From assembly GCA_035328405.1 (NCBI GenBank), contig DAOLIT010000007.1:32322-96321 (forward strand): a DNA stretch of 64,000 nucleotides, written 5' to 3'. The position numbers and the translations under genes were made by a program. Positions 43,247 to 51,800 of the stretch are shown here, piece after piece. Within the stretch, counting starts at the first letter, position 1. Each line of letters opens with the position of its first letter. Source of the DNA: JAEUKA01 sp035328405. GTDB lineage: Bacteria; Myxococcota_A; Polyangia; Palsa-1104; JAEUJZ01. A model generated the notes under the pieces. That model was not told the origin of the DNA. It saw nothing but the letters and a program-made list of their open reading frames with translations, and did not search any database.

Positions 43247-45916
43247 ATGGAACCGTCGCCCAACACGCAAAGCAAACCTGTTTCGACCTCCGTCTTGTCT
43301 GAAAAGTACGATCCGCAAACCCTCGAGCCCCGTTGGCAAACCGCGTGGCAAACGCAGGGTGCTTTTTGCGCGCCTCCCGCGATTGCGCCGTCAGGAACTC
43401 CCGATCCGAGGCCCAAGTATTTCATCATGGAAATGTTCCCGTATCCGTCGGGGCGACTGCACATGGGGCACGTTCGGAACTATTCGATCGGGGACGTGCT
43501 GGCACGGGCACACCGGATGAAGGGCCACCGCGTGCTGTATCCGATGGGTTGGGATGCGTTTGGTTTGCCGGCAGAAAATGCAGCGATCAAAGCGAAAGTG
43601 CATCCATGCGATTGGACGCGGGGCAACATCTCGTCGATGAAGGGGCCGCTCGGGCGACTTGGGCAGTCGTATGACTGGGCGTTCGAGCTTTCGACGTGCG
43701 AGCCGGAATACTTCGTTCACGAGCAGCGCATTTTCATCGAGATGTGGAAGCGGGGCCTCGCGTATCGGAAGGGCGCTTTGGTGAATTGGTGCGGTTCGTG
43801 TGCGACGGTGCTCGCGAACGAACAGGTCGAGGACGGGCAGTGTTGGCGTTGCCAAAGCGTGGTCGTGCAGCGCGAGCTGGAACAGTGGTTTTTGCGCATC
43901 ACGGATTACGCCGAGCAACTTCTGTCTGACATCGGGCAGCTTCGCGGCAAATGGCCGGACAAAGTGCTGCACATGCAGGAAAACTGGATCGGTCGGTCGG
44001 TTGGGGCCCGCATCCGTTTTCCGCTCGAAAAATCGGTGGGAGACACGACGGAGATCGAGGTGTTCACCACACGACCGGATACGCTGTTTGGCGCGACGTT
44101 TTTGTCGATTGCGGCGGAACATCCGCTGGCGCTGCGGTTGGCCAAACATTCGCCGTGCGAGGCCGAGGTCGCGGCGTTTGTGAACAAAGTCCGCGCCGAG
44201 GACAAAACGCGCCGCGGCGCAGACGATTACGTGAAAGAGGGCTGTTTTACAGGCGCTTATGTCAAAAACCCTGCAACCGGTCGTCTTCTGCCGATCTACA
44301 TTGCGAATTTTGTTTTGATGGATTACGGCACGGGCGCGGTGATGGCGGTTCCCGCACATGACCAACGTGATTTTGAGTTTGCGAAAAAGTACGCGCTGTC
44401 CATCGAAGTCGTGATTGAACCACAAGGCGCAACGCTTTTGGCGCACAACTTGACCTGTGCGTACACTGAACGCGGTGTGTTGGTTCAATCAGGCGCGTTT
44501 TCGGGGCAAGACAGCGAGGCGGCAAAACAAAACATCACAGCGTGGCTGGCCGAGCGTGAGCAAGGGGGACCCACGATCTCCTACCGTTTGCGCGACTGGT
44601 TGGTGTCGCGGCAACGGTATTGGGGATGTCCAATTCCAATGGTGGAGTGTCCCGTACATGGATATCGGCCCGTTCCCGACGCAGATTTGCCGGTGCTTTT
44701 GCCGAGCGATATCGAGTTTGTGCCGTCAGGACAGTCTCCGCTCGCGACGCATCCGACGTGGAAAAACACGACCTGTCCAACGTGCGGAGGCCCGGCCCGT
44801 CGCGAAACGGACACAATGGACGGTTTTATGGAATCGTCGTGGTACTTTTTGCGATACACGTCGCCGCGTTTTCAGGGCGGAATCCTCGACGAGGCGGGCA
44901 AGACGTTTTTGCCAGTCGATCAATACATTGGCGGTAGTGAACACGCGACGAAACACCTGATTTATTCGCGGTTTTTCACGAAGATGCTGTCGGATTGGGG
45001 TGTGCTCCCAAAAACCTTGCGCGAACCGTTTGTGCGGCTTTTGACGCAGGGCATGGTGCTGAAAGACGCTTATCGCTGTGCAGAACACGATTATCTGTAT
45101 CCCGAAGAAGTGCAAAACGGCTGTTGCGTGAAATGCGGAAAAGAAGCGACGCATTTGCGCCAGATGAAAATGTCCAAGACCTTCCGCAATGTCGTTGAGC
45201 CGATGGCTCTGATTGAAAAATATGGAGCGGATACGGCGCGGCTGTTCTGTCTGTTCGCGGCCCCGCCGGACAGCGTGCTCGAATGGAGCGACGCGGGCGT
45301 GGAAGGGTGCAGCCGCTTTTTGGGGCGGATCTACCGTTTGGTGCAGCGTTACCTGGCTCTGCCTGGCGATTCCTTGGCGAAACCGGAAAACATTCTCCGG
45401 GTCAAGGTCCCTGTGCCTGATGCCTGTGTGGCGCTGCGCCGGTTTACGCACAAGACGATTCGGCGCGTCACGACAGATGTGTTCGAGCGGCAGCAGTTCA
45501 ACACGGCGATTGCGGCGATCATGGAGCTCACGAATGCGATTTCGGATTTCCTGGGGTCGCAAACAGAGGACTCTGCGGCGCTGCGTGAGGCCATTTGTAC
45601 GGCGGTCCAGCTTTTGGGGCCGCTTGCCCCACACATCGGCGAGGAATTGTGGCAGGCGCTGGGTCACACCGACTTGCTCGCGCTGCATCCGTGGCCTGTG
45701 TTCGACGAGGCCGCCGCGCGCGACGATGAAGTGACGGTGGTGGTGCAAGTGAACGGAAAAAAACGCGCCGAACTGACCGTACCAGTCGGTGCCGAAGAAC
45801 CCTTCGTGTTGCAACAGGCGCTCGCGGAACCGGGCGTGTACCCCTTCACCGCTGGGAAAACCATCAAAAAATCCATCTACGTCCCAGGCCGAATCCTGAA
45901 TTTGGTCGTGGCCTGA
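43247..45916 (+). CDS. leuS: Leucyl-tRNA synthetase
   Basis: LeuS charges tRNA-Leu. The 889 residues have the HIGH-type motif HMGH (YPSGRLHMGHVRNYSIGD), the insert with zinc-type cysteines (CGSCATVLANEQVEDGQCWRC), the editing domain (TTRPDTLFGATFLSIAAEHPL with the T-rich motif, and DYGTGAVMAVPAHDQRDFEFA), a second cysteine pair before FMESSWYFLRY, and the class I loop KMSKTFRNVVEP. The usual form is KMSKSKxN; here the loop reads KMSKT-F. The start is the ATG at 43247, 281 bases from the divergent small gene. An earlier in-frame ATG at 43187 has no homology ahead of it. Confidence 0.95.
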   Translation: MEPSPNTQSKPVSTSVLSEKYDPQTLEPRWQTAWQTQGAFCAPPAIAPSGTPDPRPKYFIMEMFPYPSGRLHMGHVRNYSIGDVLARAHRMKGHRVLYPMGWDAFGLPAENAAIKAKVHPCDWTRGNISSMKGPLGRLGQSYDWAFELSTCEPEYFVHEQRIFIEMWKRGLAYRKGALVNWCGSCATVLANEQVEDGQCWRCQSVVVQRELEQWFLRITDYAEQLLSDIGQLRGKWPDKVLHMQENWIGRSVGARIRFPLEKSVGDTTEIEVFTTRPDTLFGATFLSIAAEHPLALRLAKHSPCEAEVAAFVNKVRAEDKTRRGADDYVKEGCFTGAYVKNPATGRLLPIYIANFVLMDYGTGAVMAVPAHDQRDFEFAKKYALSIEVVIEPQGATLLAHNLTCAYTERGVLVQSGAFSGQDSEAAKQNITAWLAEREQGGPTISYRLRDWLVSRQRYWGCPIPMVECPVHGYRPVPDADLPVLLPSDIEFVPSGQSPLATHPTWKNTTCPTCGGPARRETDTMDGFMESSWYFLRYTSPRFQGGILDEAGKTFLPVDQYIGGSEHATKHLIYSRFFTKMLSDWGVLPKTLREPFVRLLTQGMVLKDAYRCAEHDYLYPEEVQNGCCVKCGKEATHLRQMKMSKTFRNVVEPMALIEKYGADTARLFCLFAAPPDSVLEWSDAGVEGCSRFLGRIYRLVQRYLALPGDSLAKPENILRVKVPVPDACVALRRFTHKTIRRVTTDVFERQQFNTAIAAIMELTNAISDFLGSQTEDSAALREAICTAVQLLGPLAPHIGEELWQALGHTDLLALHPWPVFDEAAARDDEVTVVVQVNGKKRAELTVPVGAEEPFVLQQALAEPGVYPFTAGKTIKKSIYVPGRILNLVVA

Positions 45917-46019
45917 CGGGTGCGAGAACGCGACGCTTGACTTTGGTGAAAAAAACTGGCTCTTGGAGGGTCGCTTTGCCCATTTCGAGGCCGCGCGTCT
46001 CGTCAGAAAAAAGGGCTGG

Positions 46020-46028
46020 AAGGAGGTG
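46020..46028 (+). promoter_or_regulatory. Near-perfect Shine-Dalgarno of rpsU
   Basis: AAGGAGGTG lies 6 bases before the ATG at 46035, one of the strongest ribosome sites in the window. It fixes the start against an in-frame ATG at 45963. Confidence 0.8.
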
Positions 46029-46034
46029 CTTGCG

Positions 46035-46256
46035 ATGATTGGAAAGCCACTCGAAGTTGAAGTTCGTGACAACCTCGAAAAGGCCATGAAAATCCTCAAA
46101 CAGAAAATGTCGAAGGAAGGCATTCTGCAAGAGGTCAAGCGCCGCCGTTTCTATGAGAAACCGAGTGTCAAAAAGAAGCGCAAAATGCGCGAGGCTCGAA
46201 AACGTCGTCGTCGTGAAATGAAGCGGCGGGGTTCCCCTCCCGTGATGGCGCGCTAG
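46035..46256 (+). CDS. rpsU: 30S ribosomal protein bS21
   Basis: The 73-residue basic protein starts MIGKPLEVEVRDNLEKAMKI and continues with KMSKEGILQEVKRRRFYEKP, the standard bS21 core, followed by an Arg/Lys-rich tail (KKKRKMREARKRRRREMKR). bS21 joins the small subunit late and contributes to the mRNA-binding platform. The gene follows leuS by 118 bases and is convergent with rmlA. Confidence 0.95.
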   Translation: MIGKPLEVEVRDNLEKAMKILKQKMSKEGILQEVKRRRFYEKPSVKKKRKMREARKRRRREMKRRGSPPVMAR

Positions 46257-46305
46257 CCCGTTCCCCCCTTTCCCCTCTGTCCCGATTCCCCCTTTCCTTC
46301 TCTTC

Positions 46306-47181
46306 CTATTTGCGCGGGTCTTGCTTCACGCGGCGCAGGTAGGTTCCGTATTCGCTTGAGCCGTAGCTTTCGGTGAGGCGTTCAAACTGCGCTTCGTCGA
46401 TGAAGCCTTGCGACAGCGCGATTTCCTCGAGGCAGGCGATTTTCAGGTCTTGCCTCTTTTCGATGGTTTGCACAAACAGCGACGCCTGTAGCAGCGAGTC
46501 GTAGGTTCCGCTGTCGAGCCACGCGACGCCGCGCCCAAGTTTGTGAACCTTGAGCCGTCCTTGCGAAAGGTAGGCGCGATTCACGTCGGTGATTTCCAGT
46601 TCGTTCCGCGCAGAAGGTGTGAGCGTGCGCGCGATCTCGACGACGGACGCATCGTAAAAATACAGCCCGGTGACGGCCCAGTTTGAAGTGGGGTTGCGCG
46701 GCTTTTCCTCGATCGATCGCGCGTGGCCTGCCTCATCAAACGTGACGACGCCATACCGTTCGGGGTCGTACACGTGGTAGGCGTACACCTCTGCGCCGTC
46801 GCGCAAGTCGGCGGAGCGCCGCAGGTCGGCAACCAGATTGTGCCCAAAGAAAATGTTGTCGCCCAAAATCAAACAGACCGGGCTGTTTTGCACAAACTCG
46901 GCACCAATCAGGAATGCCTGCGCAATCCCGCCCGGCTGCGCCTGTTCCGCATAAGACAGCGCGATGCCCAGGTCGCTGCCGTCGCCCAGCAAGGCCCGAA
47001 TCATCGGCAGATCCCTGGGGGTGCTGATGATCAGAATGTCGCGAATCCCCGACAGCATCAGCGTAGACAGCGGATAAAAAAGGGTCGGTTTGTCGTAGAC
47101 GGGCAAAAGCTGTTTGCTCATCGCTTTCGTCAGCGGATACAGCCGCGAACCACTTCCTCCCGCCAGCAAAATCCCTTTCAT
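46306..47181 (-). CDS. rmlA: Glucose-1-phosphate thymidylyltransferase
   Basis: It makes dTDP-glucose, the first step towards dTDP-rhamnose and other deoxysugars of surface glycans. The 291-residue product has the nucleotidyl-binding LLAGGSGSRLYPLTKAMSKQLLPVYDKP, the substrate loop PGGIAQAFLIG, the metal-binding LGDNIFFGH and VTGLYFYDASV, in the standard order and length for RmlA. No rmlB, C or D gene is in the window. The upstream side holds a minisatellite rather than other sugar genes. Confidence 0.95.
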   Translation of the reverse strand: MKGILLAGGSGSRLYPLTKAMSKQLLPVYDKPTLFYPLSTLMLSGIRDILIISTPRDLPMIRALLGDGSDLGIALSYAEQAQPGGIAQAFLIGAEFVQNSPVCLILGDNIFFGHNLVADLRRSADLRDGAEVYAYHVYDPERYGVVTFDEAGHARSIEEKPRNPTSNWAVTGLYFYDASVVEIARTLTPSARNELEITDVNRAYLSQGRLKVHKLGRGVAWLDSGTYDSLLQASLFVQTIEKRQDLKIACLEEIALSQGFIDEAQFERLTESYGSSEYGTYLRRVKQDPRK

Positions 47182-47355
47182 GCAAGTTCCTCGGCGCGCA
47201 TCTTAGGGGACGGTGCAGGGGGAGGGAAGACGGATCTTGGGGGCGTTGGGGCTTGGTTTTGGGGTGAAGCCGCGAAAAAGGGGCGCAAAGGGATGGGCGA
47301 GGCGCTGGACCCGTTGGTCGCTGCGAACGACAGTCTGGCGGACCTCTCGACGGAG

Positions 47356-47777
47356 GTGGGGCTTGGGGCCATTTCCGTGGGGGCGCGGGCCATTCCCGTG
47401 GGGGCGCGGGCCATTCGCGTGGGGCTTGGGGCAATTGGCGTGGGGGCGCGGGCAATTCCCGTGGGGCTTGGGGCAATTGGCGTGGTTGCGCGGGCAATTG
47501 NNNNNNNNNNNNNNNNNNNNNNNNNNNNNNNNNNNNNNNNNNNNNNNNNNNNNNNNNNNNNNNNNNNNNNNNNNNNNNNNNNNNNNNNNNNNNNNNNNNN
47601 GCAATTCCCGTGGGGCTTGGGGCAATTGGCGTGGTTGCGCGGGCAATTGGCGTGGGGCTTAGGGCAATTGGCGTGGTTGCGCGGGCAATTCCCGTGGGGC
47701 TTGGGGCAATTGGCGTGGTTGCGCGGGCAATTGGCGTGGTTGCGCGGGCAATTCCCGTGGGGCTTGGGCGTTTTGTG
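47356..47777. repeat. 21-bp minisatellite with two alternating unit types
   Basis: Six full units are seen left of the N run (47356-47481) and seven plus a partial one to the right (47610-47777). One type begins GTGGGGCTTGGGGCAATT and the other GTGGTTGCGCGGGCAATT, each closed by GGC or CCC-like bases. They tend to alternate, giving a 42-base higher order. The array is strongly G-rich on the plus strand. Confidence 0.95.
47501..47600. other. Assembly gap of 100 N inside the minisatellite
   Basis: Exactly 100 N. The units on the two sides are out of phase by 2 bases (128 bases between unit starts at 47482 and 47610, where a multiple of 21 would be expected). The gap is therefore a placeholder and the true array length is unknown. 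Confidence 0.97.
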
Positions 47778-47934
47778 AAAAAGCTCGACGGAAATGTGGG
47801 GATTGGAAGTTTTCTCGGTGGTTGCGTGTTTTGTGCTACAAGGCACGGATAGGTCCGACCGTGTGTACCCAAGCACACGCGCCGAGCTTGTTTGGCCCAA
47901 ACCAACCGACTGCGTTTTCAAAAAAGGAGAGACC

Positions 47935-48561
47935 ATGTCCAAGGAAACCGATTTTTATCCTCGTCGGGATGCGGAGCAGGTGTTGTGGCTCAAGACCTTT
48001 CGGGGGAAGGTCGAGGCGCATTTGAAAGCAATGGGGTTTGACGCGAAACGGGTGAAGGGGATTGTGGACGAGATCGATGGGCTCACGGGGAGTTTTGAGG
48101 CGAAGGACAAAGCGCATGCGACGTATCAGGCTCAGGTCGCGGCGCACAACGCTTTGGAGGAAGCCGCCGTCGCAGACTTGCGCGGGCTCGTGCGGGAAAT
48201 CAAAGCTCATCCGGGGTGTACGGACGCGATGAAAGCGGACCTGCAAATCGAGGCGTCGGGCGGGGGAACGGCCTCGCAAGGGAACAAGAGTCCGAGTCTG
48301 TCGGTCGAGGCTCAGCCGGGTTTTGTGCGGCTGTCCTTTCGCAAGATGGGCTTTGACAGCGTGAACGTCTACGCGCGGCTTCGCGGCGAGAGCGCGTGGC
48401 ATTTTGTGGCGCGGGACACGCATTCCCCGTACAACGACCACCGCCCCCTCGCGACGCCCGGCGTCCCCGAAGTTCGGGAATATCGTCTTGTGGGCGTGGT
48501 CAAAGACGAAGAACAGGGCCTCCCCACGGACGCAGCCAGCATCGCGGTGGGACCTGCCTGA
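47935..48561 (+). CDS. Protein with helical N-terminal half and fibronectin-like C-terminal half
   Basis: The 208-residue product opens with helices (LKTFRGKVEAHLKAMGFDAKRVKGIVDEIDGL and AQVAAHNALEEAAVADLRGLVREIKAH) and ends with a beta domain reading VNVYARLRGESAWHFVARDTHSPYNDHRPLA and VREYRLVGVVKDEEQG, typical of a small fibronectin-type module. Similar proteins occur in several Gram-negative phyla without known function. No signal peptide. AAAGGAGAGACC before the ATG is a strong ribosome site. Confidence 0.75.
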   Translation: MSKETDFYPRRDAEQVLWLKTFRGKVEAHLKAMGFDAKRVKGIVDEIDGLTGSFEAKDKAHATYQAQVAAHNALEEAAVADLRGLVREIKAHPGCTDAMKADLQIEASGGGTASQGNKSPSLSVEAQPGFVRLSFRKMGFDSVNVYARLRGESAWHFVARDTHSPYNDHRPLATPGVPEVREYRLVGVVKDEEQGLPTDAASIAVGPA

Positions 48562-48813
48562 TTCGCCCCAAGCCAGTTCCCGTCCAGAAACGCCGCCCGA
48601 AGGTTTTTCCCTCCCAATCCCGCAAATCACACACGTTTTCATGTTTGTGTTGGCCCTGCGCGCAACCCACCACGCCCGCGCCAAAACAAACCCCCCAGGC
48701 GCAAACGACCCAACACAGACCCACAGGAGACGAAGTTGTTTGGGTGACAGGGGCGCTTTGGGGGGAGGGTTTTTGCGGGGGCGGTGGTGCAGGGGGCGCT
48801 TTTCGGGGGGCGG

Positions 48814-51800
48814 TTATTCGATGGTGATGTGCGAGCCTTCGACCCAGGTCTTGTGTTCGCTCGTGTAGTACAGGTAGGCCGTCGAGGCCTGCGCCGTGTA
48901 ATCCCCCGGCACCGTCGCCAGCAAATCCAGCGGCAATTGCACCTGCTGCTTCGGCTGCATGTGGCGCAGATACAGATTCACTTGGCGCGGGCGCGTCTCG
49001 TAAAACCCGATGAGCCCCTTTTCGCGCAGTTCTTTGAGCTGCCACGTCTGGAATTGCAGACCGCCTGGAATTTCTACCCGCGCGAGCGTCATCGGCAACC
49101 CCTGGTCGGTCTTGTTCGTCAACGTGACGTGCAGACGCACCGATTCGCCGAGTTTCACAAGGTTTCGCTCGAGCCGCGTCGCAAGCTCGACTTTGGTCTC
49201 TGCGCTCGTTGCGGGCTGGGCCGACCGATACGTCACGCCCAGGCTGTACGGCAGCGCGGTTTGCCCGGTGTGTCGCAGCTCGACGTGGTTTTTGCCGGCG
49301 GTCAGGTGTTTTTGCAGCCCGGCGAACACGAGCGGCTCCCGATCGCCCGGTTGATAACTCAGCGAACCCACGTCTTTGCCGTTCACGACCAGCGTGACCG
49401 TGCCGGGCGTTTGGGCCCGCGCCCGCGACGACGCATACGCCGTGATGGCCTTGAGCGCGAGCACCGTGGCCTGCGTCGCCCCAAACGCGCCGTGGCCCGA
49501 CCGCTGTTTCATCAGCCACTCCATGCCTTTTTCCACCGAATCATCAAACTGCCCCGTCTTGAGCAGCCCGAGCACGGCGAGCGACGTGGTTTCGATCTGC
49601 AAATCGCGGCCTCCCGACCGCGTGATGCTGTGCGACGCGCCTTTCCACGCCCCGCCTGCGTCTTGCAACGCGACCAGCCGTTTGGCCGCCGCCAAACCCG
49701 CGTCTTTGCGCCCCGCATTGAGCAGCGTGTTCGTCGCAAGCGCCAGCACATACGTGTCCCCATTGGACCGAGAGACCTGTTCTTGCTCGTCGATTTCGCG
49801 CTCGAAACCGCCTTGCTTCGCCTCTGTCACGCTGTACGTGATGTAGGCGTTGGTCACTTGCGCATTCGCTGCGCCGAAACTGTCCAGCGCCTGCCCGTTC
49901 CGCAAAAAGCCGCCTTTTCCGTCTCGGCGACGCTTCAGCCACTCTGCCGTGCGCCCGATCATCGCGGACGAAACCTCGGGATACACCTGTTTCATGTCCG
50001 TAAATTCGGCCAGGCCGTACGCCGTCAGCGCCTCGTGGCCCGGCGTCGAACCGAACCATTCGTAGCCTTTGGTGGGCGTTTCGTATCCCGTCAGCAACTT
50101 GTATCCATCGCCGAGCAAATGGTGCGCCCGCGACATCACCCTGGGCGAGGCCACCTGCGCCGTTTTGAGGTAGCGCAAAATCATCACGTTCGGATAGTTC
50201 GTGCTCGACGCCTGTTCAAAACATCCGCCCGGTTCGCTGAGCATTCCATCGAGCCCGCCCACCAACGTCGAGACCGCGCTCGTGTAGATTTTCAGGCTCG
50301 CTTCCGACGTGCCCTCCATCAGGCCCGCCAGCTCGAAGTCATGCGCGACCTGGTCTTTCAGCCGGCCCGATTTGGAAATGGTCTGCGGGAAACCGCGCGG
50401 CGCGACCGAAAGTTCGCGCACAAACTCGTCGCGCAGCCCGCCCGCGTCCGCCACGAATTTGACCTCCGTTTTGCCTTTTTTGCCGACGACCGACAGCGGA
50501 TAAAACAGCGTGTCCCGTGCCATCGGCGCAAGCTGACCCTGCGCCCGATCGACCGGTTTTTCGAGTTTCAGCAGGTTCCCAAACACCGCTTGCAGACTCA
50601 CCGCCACCTGTTGATCGCGCTCGTTGGCCAGCACGAGCGGCAGCGCAATCCGGTCGCCTTCGCTGACCTCCACCGGCAACTTCACGGCCATGCTGAACGG
50701 CAAACTTGACTTCAGGACCGTCTCTTGCCGTCCCACCGACCCGCCGCCGATGGCTTCGGTCTGCACGCGGAAGCTCGTCACCGCGTCGGACAATACAAAC
50801 GACACCTGCGCTTTGCCGTTTTGTCCGGTTTGAACCGTCGGGGCCCAGAAAATCGTCTCGCGAAAATCGGTGCGCGGCCCGTTGTAATCCGGGGTGTACG
50901 CAGGTTGCGGAAACACGCGGACTTTCGCCCAGGGTTCCACGGGTCTTGGACGCGGGGCCATTTCGCCCCGTCCCCCGCCGTGCCGACGCGCCCCGGCCAT
51001 GAAGTCGTCATCACCGTCTGCATAACCAAGGAGTCCATCGAGATCATCCATTCGCGCCGCGCGACCCATGGCCGGCATGGCTTTGGCCGGCATTTTTTTG
51101 CCCGCTTTGTCCGCGAAAGCATCCTCCCTGTCAGCCGCTCTTGTCGCCGCAGGGGCCGCTGCCGCCTCGGCTTGCATTTGCGCCGCCATCCCACCGCCAG
51201 CCCCGGCCCGCGGCATCATCCGGGGGCCCGCCGCCATCACGTCCTGGGCTTTTTCTTTTTTCGCCAAAACCGGTTGATCTCGAGGCGGAACCGCTGGTTC
51301 CGCTGGCATGTCGGGCCGAGGCGCAGCCGGCCTTTTGGCCGCAAGCTGCACGCCCGCTTTTTGTTCCGCCTCTGCCGGTTTCGCCACGCCATTTTTCGGA
51401 AACGGGAGCTGCGTGTCTTTTTTCCGCAGGTCCGCAAACGCCGTGACCGGTTGCGCAGAGCCCTCGGTTTTCGCCGCGTGCGCTTGCGCGTAATGCACGC
51501 CCAGGACTTTTTGCCACTCGAACCGCCGATAGCCCCGCGTGCCCATCAGCATGTCCAGCGCGAGCGCGGATTTTTTCTCGGACAGGTCGAAGTAGAAATT
51601 CGGTTCCTCGACTTTGCCGGTCAGCTCCGGTTCCAAATACAGGCGACTCAGAATGTGGCCCGTTTTGTCATCCGCGTAACTGAGCACCGTGTCATCGACG
51701 ACAGACAGCGCCACATCCGCTGGAACTGGGTTGCCTTGAGGGTCCAGCGTGGTCACATCCAACGTGACTTTTTCTCGCGGCACGTAGGATTTTTTCGCGG

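Larger units (their letters stand above)
47182..47934. other. Non-coding interval holding a minisatellite and an assembly gap
   Basis: This 753-base interval lies between divergent rmlA and the fibronectin-like gene. Apart from the 21-bp repeat array and the N run I see no gene in it. The reading frames that run through the array on both strands are open only because the repeat contains no stop codon. The stretch 47182-47355 is G-rich and unstructured. Confidence 0.7.

Noticed and set aside
47356..47777. Possible CRISPR array
   Set aside because: Units follow head to tail without spacers and differ by substitutions, so it is a minisatellite.
46723..47852. Open frames running through the minisatellite and the N run on both strands
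   Set aside because: The repeat unit has no stop codon, so frames stay open by chance; the products are simple heptad repeats and overlap rmlA.
48562..48813. A lipoprotein-like signal on the minus strand beside the A2M end
   Set aside because: A hydrophobic stretch with cysteines appears in one frame, but there is no ribosome site and the frame overlaps real genes on both sides.
48784..50709. A 641-codon open frame on the plus strand opposite the A2M gene
   Set aside because: Arg/His/Gln-rich antisense frame without any ribosome site or domain.
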